From Dipteris shenzhenensis (Eukaryota; Polypodiophyta; Polypodiopsida; Gleicheniales), in assembly GCA_047967505.1 (NCBI GenBank), contig CM106538.1: 64,000 bases of DNA. One strand, 5' to 3'. Each line of letters opens with the position of its first letter. The stretch's first letter is position 1. The position numbers and the translations under genes are program-made. Shown here one piece after another: positions 51,586-63,083 of this stretch. The notes under the pieces were generated by a model. The model worked only from the letters and a program-made list of their open reading frames with translations. It made no database searches and was not told where the DNA came from.

Positions 51586-54120
51586 CCGTCCGACACTCCT
51601 TCACATCTAGCACCTGCTACCTGTCGTGCACATGCTATCTAGCATTAAGTTGCAGTTAGAGTCGGCACTCCACCACCCACAGATCAGAAGGCCCCTTTTC
51701 TTGCCTTGGACCTTGCTTAGGTCTAGGCTGCAGATATTCCAAGACTAGTGATTCTCCTAAGTTTTGGTTGGGCTAGTGATTCTCCTAAGTCACAACTGGT
51801 GTTTCCTCAAGACCTGCTTTGAGGCTAGGGATGATGCTTCTTTAGATCCTTCTCCAAAACCTAGCCTACCAACTAAGAAGCCTCCTTCCACCTTGGCTTT
51901 ACAGGCTCCACTTCTTGACCGTGGGAGGGATGTGGCTCCAGCCTTGCAAGTAGGCGTTTTAAAATTTATGGACACCAGTGCCGTATGTGGTTCGAAGGAA
52001 CTCTTTCTCTCCTCTAGCTATTTTGGAGGGGTAGAGTTTGTGCTTCTATATTCAAATGATGCAGTTTTGGCTTTCCATCATTAGAGCATCTCCTTCCACG
52101 AGAGTGGGGGCTTTTCCCCCTACGGATTCCCCTCCTCTCTACTACTCTATGAGATCTTCTACATAGAAGGGAGGTGTTTTCGCCATCAGCTCGGGTAAGG
52201 TTTTCAAGCCTTCTTCCTCCCGCCAATTAGGATTAGCTGCAACATTCAGGGCCTTGGCGGTGTGCCTCAAGCCACTAAGGTAGTCGGTCCATAATCATCC
52301 TCATCTAGGTGTCATTGGGGGTCGTAGTGTTATTCTCTTTATTCAAGAACACAAACTAGATGCTAAAGATTGTGCAAAAGTCTGGCAAATTGTTGAATGG
52401 TCAAACCGTTTGGTCTCTTGCTTTGGGCACTAGGAGAGGAACTTGCATTTCAGTTTGGTATCCTTTTACCCTCTAGAGCACAATGGATTATCTTGTTGAA
52501 TGGGGACCTTAAAGTTGGTCTTCTCAACCTGTATGCCCCAATAATAGAGGGGATCGTGTTCTTTTTTTAAAAGAACTTCTCTCTTTGGGCCCAATAGCAG
52601 ACTCATAGATTATAAGGAGACAAAAAGGAGGGCAGAGAGAAGGTGGCATTCACTCGAGAGCATCTTGGGATGCGTTCCTTTTCAGTTTAGTGGCAAAGAT
52701 GTTAGGACAAATAATGCCTTTACACTTTGCCTCATTCGCTCTCGTCCTCATGATCAATTAGGAGAATCTAGATGCCCATCCACTCGTGGATAGACAGATT
52801 TTATGTTGATGATTGGGCACTTGATCGAGGTGGTTCAGTATGCATTGCACCAAGGATTTCCACTTCATATGAGTTTCTGATGGTTACGATGATTTTGAGC
52901 CTCATTTGAGATGCTGATCTACTAGTATCAGGATTCCAAATGCCTTGTATGTAGAAGAGGGCATCACAAAGGATGTTTTACATATTTCAGTGTTCATTTG
53001 TGGGGTGAAATGCCATCTCCTTCACATGTGGTAGTCATCCCTCTTTGGTATCAGTGATTTTTATCATTCTATTGCTAGTAATAGGAGACATGAGATTCTT
53101 AGATAGGAGATTGGCCTCTGTCGGCAATTAGTAGCCCTACAAAGGGAATAGCAAAATGGGTCTACAGATGCTTGGATATGAGAGTGTCTTGAAGCTGCTG
53201 TAACAAGGGCTTATCTGTCAGAGAGAAAAGTACGCCTTTCATGCATGGGAGTCCTTTTGGATTCAAATGGGAGGAAGAGTCGATATACACTTCTTCTCTA
53301 CTCTTAGCTCGAGACATGGTAGACAAAGTATTCTACAATTACATCCTCATACCGTCATGCATATAGCTACATATTTTGATATATCTCTCTTTCAGTAAGA
53401 TCCTGACACATTTGCTAGAGATGATGCCAGAAACAGAGTTTGGCAAGGTATTCTGACATTGGTGAAACTAGACATGAGAGTCTCACTTGATGCACATGTC
53501 AATCATCAATCCAGAATTTAGGATAGCACCTTTTGTCTTCACAAGGGCAAATGGGTTGACACCTTCCTTTTTTATCGCTATTTGGGAACCATGTTACTTC
53601 AGCCCTGCAGGGCATTTGGGACTCAAATACTATGTTTGATTCACTTATAGAGAGTCTCATTCATCTTAGAGGTTGTAGGAATTTGTTTCCCAATGGAGGC
53701 CCATCACTCTTTTAGAAACCTTTCACGAGATTTTTGCCAAACCTATCAATCTACATTTGCAGACCATTCTTCCAGACCTCATCCATGATAAGTTCGTTCA
53801 TGACAGGAGCATTTTTTATAACTTCACATTAGGCTATGTAAAGCGGCCACATTCTTGCCATTCTATTCTTACATTTCAAGAAATCTAATGATGGAGTAGA
53901 TTTTGTGTTTTTGGGAGGGTACTAGTCTATGCTTTGAATTGTCAAACGCTTAGATTAGAGGGGTTTCCTCTTTGTAGAGGTTAGCACATAGACAAGTGCT
54001 TATCAATGGGGACAAAGGAGAGGGATTTCACATTTCTATATCAATCCGGCAGTGATGCCCTCTTGCCTCTTTCTTGTATTTATTTGTGGCTGAAGCCATG
54101 AGCAGCTTAGTGTGAAGAAG
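51586..54120 (+). mobile_element. Heavily decayed family A LINE, plus strand
   Basis: Scattered matches to family A appear in order: ORF1 C-terminus (51840-52080), endonuclease (52230-52900, with SRAQWIILLNGDLKVGLLNL, WIDRFYVDDWALDRGG and STSYEF), connector (53100-53560), RT (53640-54000) and VAEAMS near 54100. Stops occur every 50-100 bp. A 20-bp direct repeat (ctagtgattctcctaagt) lies at 51745-51790. It is probably the remainder of the copy beginning at 47756. Confidence 0.65.
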
Positions 54121-54479
54121 AGTTGAGTCTTTGGTAGTTTTTGACTATAAGAATGGAGTGATGATTCTCAATGCTTTCAACTTCTTTTGCTATGCAAATG
54201 ATGAAGAGTACAATATCTTGAAGCTGTTATGTGCACTTCTAATTGTGACAAGGGTGATTCTTAAATGAATGCATGTATATACAATGTTTTCATGGTGCTG
54301 GTTGGTCACTTATTTTTGAAGATTTTATTGAGGATCACATTGTGGAGGGTTTTCAACAAGTGGTTATGCATAATAAGTTGGTCTTGGTATACTAAGGCTC
54401 TAGGGGATCTTGTCTGGATCTTGTTTGCGATATTATTTGGATCTTGGTGTTTCTTTTTTATGTTTCATCATGGTGAAGA
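54121..54479. other. Junction between LINE and gypsy, no gene
   Basis: AT-rich sequence with a 109-residue chance frame (54265-54594) whose last part overlaps gypsy gag in the wrong frame. No LTR seen here, although the gypsy 5' LTR would be expected. Confidence 0.4.
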
Positions 54480-56135
54480 TTCTAGTGTTTTGAGAGACTC
54501 AAGGGAAAGACCCGGAGTCTTATCTTCGCGATTTTGTTGGAGGATGCCGGCTTTCTGGATGGTCCATGAAGGATCGAGCGGAGATTTTACCTAATTTTCT
54601 CAAAGGTGTAGTCTTGAGTTGGCATGAGGCCTTGTCGGACTCTACCAAGGAGAACTGGGACCAAGTAGTGGCTGCAATGAAGCAAAGATTTGGGGCAGTG
54701 GAGTCACCAAATGCTTTGATGTTGCAGTTGGACCAGTTCTGTCAAGGAGAGGGTGAGATGGTCTTTGCGTTGGCTATCCGATGTGAAACTTTATGAACAA
54801 AGTATGAAAGGGTAGCTTTGTGAGCTATGGCATCTGCATCATCGGTCTCTCAAAGTCTCATAAGGATGGAGCACTTAAAGATGAGTAAATTTATTATGGC
54901 TTTGAAGCCTCGTCTTCGCTCAAAAGTAATGAGTAAAGATCCAACAGAATACGTGGAGACACTTTGCATTGCGACCAAGAAAGAAGCTTCCCTAAAGATC
55001 GAATCCTCTTTTGTGTCTTCAATAGCTTTAACTTCTAAGGTGGAGGTAATGGGCACTCCTCAGGTAGCAAAGTCCTCTGAGTTAGATCATAATATCTCCC
55101 AATTGATGGCGGAGTTTGCTGATTTGAAATTGCATTTGATTAATGCACGACAACCTAGAGCACCAAAGAGTGAAGATAGGCCTCGAGATAAGAGTGGGGT
55201 CACTTGCTATGAATGTAATGAAAAAGATTACTATCGCTCCGAGTGTCCTAGATTGAGAAAGAAAGAAGAAAAACAAGTATCCTTGTTAGAAGCTTCCTTA
55301 GGGGATGAGGAAAGAGAGGTAATGATGGCTAAATGGGAGCGTGGTAAAGCAAAAGAAGAAGAAAGCAAGGAAGTAGATGAGGAACATCAGGAAGAAAGAC
55401 ACCGTAGTAAGAAAAAGAAGGCATCTAGAAGGAGAATTAGCCAGTCAGACTTTCCTTTAGGACAAGGCATTGGAAGCTATGACTTGTTGTCCGCCGATCT
55501 TAAAGAAAAGGAAGCTCATATCACCTTTGGTCAATTACTTGCTTTGTCTCCAAAACTACGAAAGGAATGGGGAAAGCTAGCAAGCACAAGAGTGTCAAAG
55601 AAGAAGAAGAAGAAAAGTGCCATTCTTATTATTCAAAAGATAGATATAGATGTTGGTGATGATGTACTTGTGGTTGATGTGATAATTGATGGTCAAGTGA
55701 TTTCTAATGTGTACATTGATGGAGGTACATTGATTAATTTCAGGAGTGAGAAGACCATAATAGATGCTGATTTAAAATACTCTAGTACTACCTCTCCTTA
55801 TCACATCAAATTGGCTGACAACACTAGGGTAAAGACCTTGGGAGTTGTAAAGAATCTAGAAGTGGATATATGTAGAATTTCTATGCCGACTACTTTTCAG
55901 GTGATCCCTACCAAGCCAGATGCACATGCCTATCCATTGATTTTGGGAAGGCCTTGGCTACGCAAGGTGAAGGCTGTTCAAAAGTGGGATACTAGAGAAT
56001 GTATTTTGCAGGAAAATGATAAGAAGGTGCGCTATAACATCAGAAGCCATAAAAATGAAGTTGTCAAGGAGGAGTCTTCAACATCAGAGAGTTCAAGCTC
56101 TGACTTAACCGATGAAGAAGAAGAGACAGGGTGTA
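54480..56135 (+). pseudogene. Gypsy Gag-protease
   Basis: Gag begins before 54490 in a shifted frame (SYLRDFVGGCRLSGWSM). 54566-54796 gives NFLKGVVLSWHEALSDSTKE and AAMKQRFGAVESPNALM. 54827-56152, 441 residues, continues the capsid, then the zinc knuckle CYECNEKDYYRSEC with its His replaced by Tyr, a long Lys/Glu region, and protease with NVYIDGGTLINF and YPLILGRPWLRKVKA. The acidic Ser/Glu tail is cut by the foreign insertion at 56136; the last few residues of the open frame belong to the insertion. Confidence 0.8.
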
Positions 56136-56803
56136 TGTTATGCTCTAGCTGAGATAGCATGATCTCAGAGCACGTCGCCAACCTGCTCCGTTCATCGACA
56201 CCTCATCGAAATTTCCCGCAACCCGAACTCTACCACCACGTTGTTCGTCGTCACGGGCAACACCCTTCCAATTCGTCGTACGTCACGAGCAGCTACATTC
56301 CTTCTCTCCCGTTCGTCCAGCCTTTGATCTCTACCATAGGCTCTGATACCAAAATGAAACGAACCTAATTTCTATCTCTCTCCTTGGCTTCATGAATCAC
56401 GGGCGATGGCATTCGGTATATCCACCCAGCCTTACTTTTGTGGATCGCATTTCGTCTATCACGTAATTTCTTTGTCTCATGCCTATCCACAAGATCCACA
56501 ACTCCCTAGATGGTTCCCTCTACCACATGTCATCATTTTAGTCCTTTTCTTGGTACACCATTTACCCCTCTCTTGGGGCATAATTAAACCATTTGCCCCT
56601 TGGCATTATTACACATTTAGGTGCACCTAGGCCTTAGCACTCAGAACCACCTAGTCAATGCCATTTCACCCTCACCTAGGACCTTGGTAGTTACTTCTCT
56701 TGACCATTTATTTACGCACATTAAATATTACAGAAGTCGGTCATCTAAGAGAAAATGCCCACCGATCTTTCCAAGGTCATGCTATCTCCGCTAGAGCATA
56801 ACA
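56136..56803. mobile_element. 668-bp inverted-end element with GTGTA duplication
   Basis: The ends are inverted copies: the left begins TGTTATGCTCTAGCTGAGAT and the right, reverse-complemented, begins TGTTATGCTCTAGCGGAGAT. They match over about 28 bp with two differences. GTGTA flanks both sides (56131-56135 and 56804-56808). TG...CA termini and a 5-bp duplication are LTR-like, and on the minus strand a tRNA-Met primer site (TGGTATCAGAGCC, 56338-56350) follows an LTR-like end, cgtttcatt. The long inverted ends are not LTR-like. No coding capacity. Removing it with one GTGTA leaves the host frame open. Confidence 0.82.
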
Positions 56804-56837
56804 GTGTAGCTCCGAGAAGTCCAGCTCAGAGGGTGAG

Positions 56838-57640
56838 GTGGAAGGAGTGGCCTTTGTCTTGGTGCTGATCGGGATGAGTCAGGAGGGAACAAGAGGGAAC
56901 AAGGTGGTGGTACAAAATCCTGTAGAGATACTTCATGTGGAGGATGTGGAGCACACTAAACGACGCCAACGCAATGAAGAGCATCTTAGTGACTCTCTAT
57001 CAGGTAGTGAGAAGCTCCAGTACTTGGATATGTTAGATGATTTTCCATGTCTCTTTGTAACAAGCTATTCACAGGTTCGACCAGTTTCTCTTGTGGAGCA
57101 CAAGATTGAGTTGAATCTAGAAAGCAAGCCAATTGTGCAATGCTTAAGGTGATTGGAGATGATCCAAGCTGAGGCACTAAAGAAAGAGGTAACATAACTA
57201 CTTGAGGCAAGATTCATCTTTCCTATTGATGATTCAGAATGGATATCTCCTGTAGTTATCACACCAAAGAAAGGAAATAAGTGGCGGATTTGTGTAGACT
57301 TTCGTCCTTTGATTGAGTGCATGCACTAAGAGGGATCATTTTCCTTTGCCATTCCAAGATGAAATACTAGACCAAGTAGCAGGGCATGAGATGTATTCTG
57401 TATGTGATGGGTATTCTAGGTACTTTCAAATTCCTATCCGGGAAGAAGATCAAAAGAAAACATCATTTGTCACACCTTAGGGAGTTTTCGCTTACAGAGT
57501 GATGCTATTTGGATTGAATAATGTACCAGCTACATTTCAAAGGTTCATGAGTCAAGTGCTCGAGCCTTACTTGGGAAAGTTCATAAGAGTATTTTTGGAT
57601 GATTTTTGCATTTATTCTCGGCGCATAGATCACATGAAGA
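56838..57640 (+). pseudogene. Gypsy pre-RT linker and reverse transcriptase
   Basis: 56838-57152 has YLDMLDDFPCLFVTSYSQVR and VEHKIELNLESKPIVQ, the segment before RT. RT follows with stops: EARFIFPIDDSEWISPVVIT, KWRICVDFRPL, YSRYFQIPIREEDQKKTSF, GVFAYRVMLFGLNNVPATFQ and RVFLDDFCIY, seen by switching frames between 57190 and 57615. The catalytic FLDDF is kept. Confidence 0.78.
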
Positions 57641-57787
57641 AGTTAAAGATGCCTTAGCTAGGATTGATGAAGCAAAAGGGTGTCTAAATCCTACCAAGTG
57701 TCATTTGGCTCAAACAAAAGTAGTCTTGTTGGGCCATATTGTGTTTGAAGAAGGCTTGCAAATGGATCCTGACAAGGTTCAAAAATC

Positions 57788-58384
57788 ATGGCATTGCCAA
57801 GTCCTGAGAGTGTCACTGTTGTTCGCAAAATTCTAGGAAAGAGCAAGTATTATCAACGCTTTTGTGATGATTTCATAGAGATAGTGCATCCCATGAACAT
57901 GTTGACAAGAAAAGGAGTTTCTTTCCAATGGGGTATGGAGCAACAAGAGTCTTTTCAGCAACTTAAGGAGGCCATGAGTCACGGCCCAATATTGAAGCCC
58001 CTTGATTGGTCTCAAGACTTTTATGTAAATCCAAGTGTATCTTTGCATTCAGTTGGTGCTGTATTACTACAAAAAAGAGAGGCAGGTAGAATGCAACCCA
58101 TCTATTATGCCAGCCGACAGCTTACAGAGGTGGAAACAAGGTATGAAGAAATGAAGCAGCAAGCCTTCTCTTTGGTGTTTTCAATCAAAAAATTTTGCTC
58201 CTATTTATTACGTCGGCCATTTTTCGTCCTTACCTCCCAGTCTGTATTAGCATATCTAGTTCGCAGGCCTAATCCTAGGGGGAGATTTGCAAAATGGTTG
58301 TCAGAGCTTCAAGAGTTCTCTTTCTCTTTTGTCACTGAAAATACCACTAGGTCCACTATGGCAGATTTGCTCATAGGACAGTAG
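57788..58384 (+). pseudogene. Gypsy RT connection and first RNase H
   Basis: The 198-residue frame has VTVVRKILGKSKYYQRFCDD, WGMEQQESFQQLKEAMSHGP and YVNPSVSLHSVGAVLLQK, where the usual Asp of (V)DAS is Asn/Pro and thus lost. QPIYYASRQLTEVETRYEEM and LAYLVRRPNPRGRFAKWLSE follow, where TDH has become TSQ. It is short of catalytic residues, in contrast to the well-preserved domain of the element at 5489. Confidence 0.75.
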
Positions 58385-58439
58385 GATCTAAGAGAAGAAA
58401 AGAAATATAAGGAGGACCTTATGATGAAAGGGAGATACC

Positions 58440-58842
58440 AACAATAGCTTTTGTGTTGTATTTTGATCGGGCTTTTAGTCCTTCATGCCAACAAGGAGCC
58501 CGGGGGTTAGTCCTGATGAATTCTGAAGGTCAAGAGGTATGCGCAAGAGGACAAGAGCTTCTAGGTATCACAACTAATAATACAGCTAAGTATAATGCTT
58601 TGATTCTTGGTTTGGAGGATTGTCTTTAAAGACAAGTTAAAGAATTGGAAGTAAGAGGAGATTCTCAGCTCATTATAAAGCAAATGCAAGGGCATTACAA
58701 GACAAGAAGTCCTCATTTGAAGGAGCTTAATCAAAAGGCTATGGCACTATGTAGTCAATTTGATTTTTGCAAGTTTGTTCATATAAATAGAAAAGAAAAT
58801 CAAAGGGCAGATGAGTTAGCTACTCAAGCCATTGTAGTATAA
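58440..58842 (+). pseudogene. Second (archaeal-type) RNase H domain
   Basis: The frame, with one TAA at 58627-58629, reads LYFDRAFSPSCQQGARGLVL, TTNNTAKYNALILGLEDC, ELEVRGDSQLIIKQMQGHYK and HINRKENQRADELATQAI. Asp of FDRAF, Asp of RGDSQ and Asp of RADELA are present. The usual Glu (A-E-Y) is Lys in TAKYNAL. This is the aRNH of Tat-type elements, thought to have been acquired to help remove primer RNA. Confidence 0.8.
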
Positions 58843-58956
58843 GACCGGGGGGTGGTTTCTTTGGTAGACACTGGATGGCCAGAACTACAAGATGTTCATC
58901 AATATGTGGAAGAAGGCATGTTTTCTTGAGGGTTAACTCCATAACAGAAGCGGAGA

Positions 58957-60330
58957 TTGGTAAGGAAGGCTTGTCCCTATACCATTATTGATGACATTCT
59001 TTATAAATTGGGAAAAGACAAGGTGCTCCGTCGGGTGGTCCATCCCATGGAGACTAGGAGAATCCTAGAAATGTGTCATGAATGCTCCAGTCATTTTGTT
59101 TCAGCGAGCACAGCTAGGAGAATTCTTAATGCAGGTTACTTTTAGCCACACCTCCATAAGGATGTATATGAATGGTGTCGAAGTTGTAAAGTAGTTTAGA
59201 AACGTTTCGTTACCAATCAAACGCGTTTCATTGTGACTATGATGCAGATGGAGGAGCAGTGTCACTGTTGATCTGCTGGTTTTCTAGAGATGATCTCGCA
59301 CTGCCTCTAGAGCTATCGTAGCGCATTGAGGATTTGGATGGGAGCCCTCAGGATTGAGACCCGTATGTAGAGTCTTCAGAAGCTAAAAGTTTGGAAGGCG
59401 ACAATTGATTCCTTGGCCCTTGAAGCCTATCCCAGCATATGGACCATTTGAGAGGTGGGGGTTGGACTTTGTGGGACCACTCCCTCGCTCATCTCAGGGC
59501 AAGCATTATTTATTAGTGGCCACAGATTATGTGACTCGATGGGCAGAGGCTATGGCCACAGCCAATAGCAAGACAAGCACAGTTGCAAAATTTCTCTTTA
59601 ATCAAATTTGTTCACGCTTTGGTTGTCCTTTGGAAATTCTCACTGATGGAGGAATCTCTTTTAGAAATGAACTAATTGAAGATGTGGTGCATAAGCTAAA
59701 GATAAATCATAGCATGTCCACGCCATACTATCCCCAATGTAATGGCTTGGTTGAGAAAACAAATGGATTGTTATGCAATTCAATGCAATTCAATGGGAAA
59801 GCTTGTAGACACCAAGAAAAGACATTGGGATAGGCACTCAGCAGAAGTTTTATGGGCTTACAGAACCACACACAAGCTATAGTTATTGGGTTTACACTAT
59901 TTCAACTAGTGTATGGAATAGAAGCCATTTTGCCAATTGAATTGGAGATAGATAGTCTTCGCACTGTTGTTGCAATAATAGAAGGACAGGAGGATGCCTA
60001 TGCTCAACGCGTGGTACGGCTAGAAGCCTTGGATGAATGCAAATTATAGGCATTACAAAACTTGGAAGCTTCTCAAAAAAGGCCCAAGGCCCATTTTGAC
60101 ACCAAATTACGCAAGAAGAAAGACATTGTAGAAGGAGATTTGGTCATGAGATTTGATAGCCGTTTGGACAAGTGGCTAGACAAAAAGTTTATCGGCTGAT
60201 GGGAGGGACCATATCGAGTCAAAAAGAAGTTCACAAATGGAACTTATCAGCTTGAGGATGTTGATGGCATAGTAATACCTGGACGCACCAATGAGTATCG
60301 CCTTAAATTCTTCTATGCTCGGCCACCTTG
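58957..60330 (+). pseudogene. Gypsy integrase, catalytic triad kept
   Basis: 58957-59145 is the zinc-binding part (LYKLGKDKVLRRVVHPMETR, ILEMCHECSSHFVSASTARR). About 200 bp of disrupted sequence follows. 59405-59833 holds the core with D21 (RWGLDFVGPL), D81 (ILTDGGISF) and E117 (NGLVEKTN). 59852-60049 (LVYGIEAILPIELEIDSLR) and 60050-60330 (KDIVEGDLVMRFDSR, GTYQLEDVDG) form the C-terminal part, without a chromodomain. Several stops. Confidence 0.8.
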
Positions 60331-60383
60331 AGGACCAGCGGACCCTCTCTGTCACTAGAGAGGATCTGCTAGGGGGAAAAAGA

Positions 60384-61245
60384 TGTGATGCCAAAAATTA
60401 ATATTGTTTATTTGGCATTGGTATTGTTTCCTTCTATGTTTGATAAGAGTTTGAGTATCAAGTGATAGCCTAGCAGCTCTCACTTATTTCTATTTTAGAT
60501 ATTGTATGGGATTGAGAGGATGAGTAGAATGGATCATTGTAAATACCATGTGTATGAAAGATAAATACCTTGGTATGGGGTGAGAGTTATTTTTGTATGG
60601 GATATTGTGGGGTTTTTAGAAAGTAGGAAGAGTGAGTCATATAAAGAGGTGGGCTCATGTCCATGTGTTCCAATAATATAAGAGAGATCACATGCCAAGC
60701 GTGTGAAAGGCATGTGGAGGAGTGTGGAGTCAAGAGGAATCCTTCTAGAATTCCTATGTGGAATAAGGAGGATGTGGACATATGAAAAAGAGAGGGTACC
60801 TATGGGCTCCATGTGGGGAGACTCTTGACTTTCTCAATATTTTAAGAGTCTTGAGCATCTTTTGATGGGACACATGGCAAGAGTAGCAAAAAAGGACATA
60901 AGTGGTGACATACGGGCTTATGTGATTGATGGGGAAAGGAATCTACAGGCAACAATTGTAAATGGGTGAAGAAGGGTGACAAAATCTCTATAAAAGGAGC
61001 CCTCCTCTCCCTTGTTCATCATCTCTTTCACCGTTAGGCCTCATGTTGCTGTAGCTCTAGTCTCCTCAAGCCTCTTCCATGAGGCTCTCTCTCCCTCTTG
61101 TAGATATTCTCTTATCTAGACTCTTGAGTCCACTCTCTCTAGTTCATTCTCTCTCTATGAGTAGTCTTGGAGCTTCCACTCCCTCTTTTAGGAGAGTGTT
61201 TTGAGCTAAGTGTAAAGGTGTCTATGAAGGAGGTGCAATGTTTTC
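60384..61245 (+). repeat. Gypsy 3' LTR with TATA box
   Basis: Begins TGTGATGCCAAAAATT right after the polypurine tract. A TATA box, TATAAAA at 60989-60995, lies about 600 bp in, and a C/T-rich stretch with ctctctctccctcttg follows it. The right border is not sharp; about 860 bp is an estimate, and no second LTR is available for comparison. Confidence 0.6.
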
Positions 61246-61284
61246 TCGGAACCTAATCAGCCCCTTCAAACTCCTCGATATATA

Positions 61285-62083
61285 TCAATTCATGTCATGT
61301 TGAGCCACAAGATCTTCTTTCAACAACCTATCGCTCTTCTCTTTGGCATAGACTGGCTTACTGAGATTATGGCCTTCGCTGATCCTTTCCTTCTCCCTAT
61401 GCTTGAGTACAACATCACTTGGGATGTTACCATCTTCATTCTCATATAAGGGAGGATAGTATGGTGTGGTCTCTTGGTATAAAAGCTTCTTTCTAATGTC
61501 CCTTTCCCAGTGATGAATATCTCTATCACTCAGTTTGAAAGCAGCAGGAAGTGAAGAGGTGCGTGAAGTTTATTACTCCTAACTTCATGTCACAGTGTGT
61601 AGGTAAAAAGCCTGTGATAGGTCGTTGTCTACTATTTGAAAGCGTAGTTTGTCGTGACCTATTGGCAGCGGCTTTGTGCCTAACAAGCATCATAGTAACC
61701 CCCCTTGGCCATATCTCGGGTCTAAACATAGATGGGATGTCAGCTAGTGTGATATGTGTGTCTGCCCTCTGTTGAATGTGCTGCATCTTGGTCTCGAGGT
61801 CTTTGTCTCTCTTGCTATCTATGATCAGGGGGCAGTATGCTTTGGCTGGAAGAACTTTGTGATCACACCCTGAGATGAGTCTAATAAGGCCTCTCTCCCC
61901 TATCTCTACAATATGTTTTCTATGTCGGACCGCCTCATGAACGAAAGTGGTGAGGCACCTCTGGCCTGGGTATGAGAAAAGTTTAGAAAGGGACTTGAAG
62001 CTTTCTTTGAAGAGGCAATGGTATCGTCCACAGATCTCGTAGAAGACTGGGCAATGGAAGGCAAAATTCTCCTTTGACTTGAT
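61285..62083 (-). pseudogene. Unrecognised minus-strand coding region
   Basis: One frame is open from 62083 to 61526 (185 codons, first ATG at 61786). It reads like a real protein: FHCPVFYEICGRYHCLFKES, LTTFVHEAVRHRKHIVEIGE, LPAKAYCPLIIDSKRDKDLE and SMFRPEIWPRGVTMML. A shift near 61565 leads to a second frame (to 61285) with KLSDRDIHHWERDIRKKLL and PYYPPLYENEDGN. Residue composition is balanced and unlike the low-complexity chance frames. I do not recognise a family. It starts where the gypsy LTR ends. It could be a host gene, a different mobile element or an old viral remnant. Confidence 0.55.
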
Positions 62084-63072
62084 CTATTATCAATGACATA
62101 ATGTGTAGATACGATCCTCTGAGGATCCCCTCCGCTCGTCTGCTCTTGACACAGGCAGTGTGATGAAACACGGACTGCCCAATGGCAATCCTAAGCCAGT
62201 GTGAAAAGTGGATCTGAGTGTACCCTGGTGGGTGAATGTCAATCCTAAGTGAGTGTGGTAACTGGATCTGAGTGTACCCTGGTGGGTCAATGAAGCCCTC
62301 TTGAGAGATGCACAAGCAGTGATCCCTATAGAAGTCGAGCTTCACAAGGAGTTCTATGAGCACCAACTAGGTCCTGAATGTGTGTAACTGTAAAAGATCC
62401 TCTCAAATGATCAGGTTGAACTCGTTGCCTTGAAACGGGACAAATGGGACGTCAATGCTATACTGGAAGGGTGGCAACCTGTCTATATGGAAACCCAATC
62501 TCTCGAATTATATGCATGTGTGTACATACCAACCTCTCTGATCACCCTGAGCTGCTCTCTACCGAATCCACCTATTTACACTTCCCACTCATCGCATTCA
62601 AGATACTTGCCAAGGTATCTTTTATGAATGAACTAGCTTGGTCAGGTGACCACATTTAGTTGTATATAGTAGTGAAGTGGTGTAGAAAAGATTTCACAAA
62701 AAAAGTACGTGGTCAAGAAAGCCTTTGGTGTGAGAGCAAGGAAGTCTTCTAGGCATGGGTAGGAGATGAGCTCTAGAGAGGCCAAGATAAGCTAAGACCA
62801 TAGTGGGGGGTGAGTACTTGGCTGGAGCCCCAAGCAGAAGAATGTGTCGGAGGCCTTGTCATATGATCTGATAAACTCCCTACATAGAGCTTCATCCACA
62901 GGTGGAAACATAATGGCATTACAGCCAAACAGAGAGGGAGTGGACTGTAGAGGATTTGGAGGGCATCAATCCCCAAGAACCTTCTCGTCTTTTAACCGAT
63001 TAAGTGCTTCAAATAGTTCATGCTACGAGAAGGGGTTGTCCAACCTGAATTTCTCAAAATGAACATGAGTTC
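62084..63072 (-). pseudogene. Upstream continuation of the unrecognised region, broken
   Basis: Minus-strand frames follow each other with stops between: HELFEALNRLKDEKVL and AIMFPPVDEALCREFIRSYD (63070-62760), FGREQLRVIREVGMYTHAYN (62590-62490), QYSIDVPFVPFQGNEFNLII (62460-62390) and ELLVKLDFYRDHCLCISQEG (62360-62300). Each is a plausible protein segment. Together with 61285-62083 they suggest one former gene of at least 550 codons. No catalytic motif seen. Confidence 0.45.
62187..62294 (-). repeat. 54-bp in-frame tandem duplication
   Basis: Two diverged copies of a unit starting aatcctaag and containing ggatctgagtgtaccctggt lie 54 bp apart, so 18 codons are repeated (LRI-containing unit with PPGYTQI). 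The length is a multiple of three, which fits a region that was coding. Confidence 0.75.
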
Positions 63073-63083
63073 ATTCTTCCCAT

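Larger units (their letters stand above)
54480..61245 (+). mobile_element. Tat-like Ty3/gypsy element with two RNase H domains
   Basis: Order on the plus strand: gag (54480-55270), protease (55640-56000), a 668-bp foreign insertion (56136-56803), pre-RT linker, RT (57160-57640), RNase H (57790-58384), a second RNase H (58440-58842), integrase (58957-60330), polypurine tract agggggaaaaaga (60371-60383) and 3' LTR. A second, archaeal-type RNase H is the mark of the Tat/Ogre branch. The 5' LTR is missing. Stops and shifts are common, especially in RT. Confidence 0.85.

Noticed and set aside
54265-54594. 109-residue hydrophobic frame as a membrane protein
   Set aside because: Its end overlaps gypsy gag in the wrong frame and the rest is AT-rich, which yields Phe/Leu/Ile by chance.
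56159-56368. Small plus-strand ORF of 69 residues
   Set aside because: It lies within the inverted-end insertion, crosses its primer-site-like sequence on the other strand and has no similarity that I recognise.
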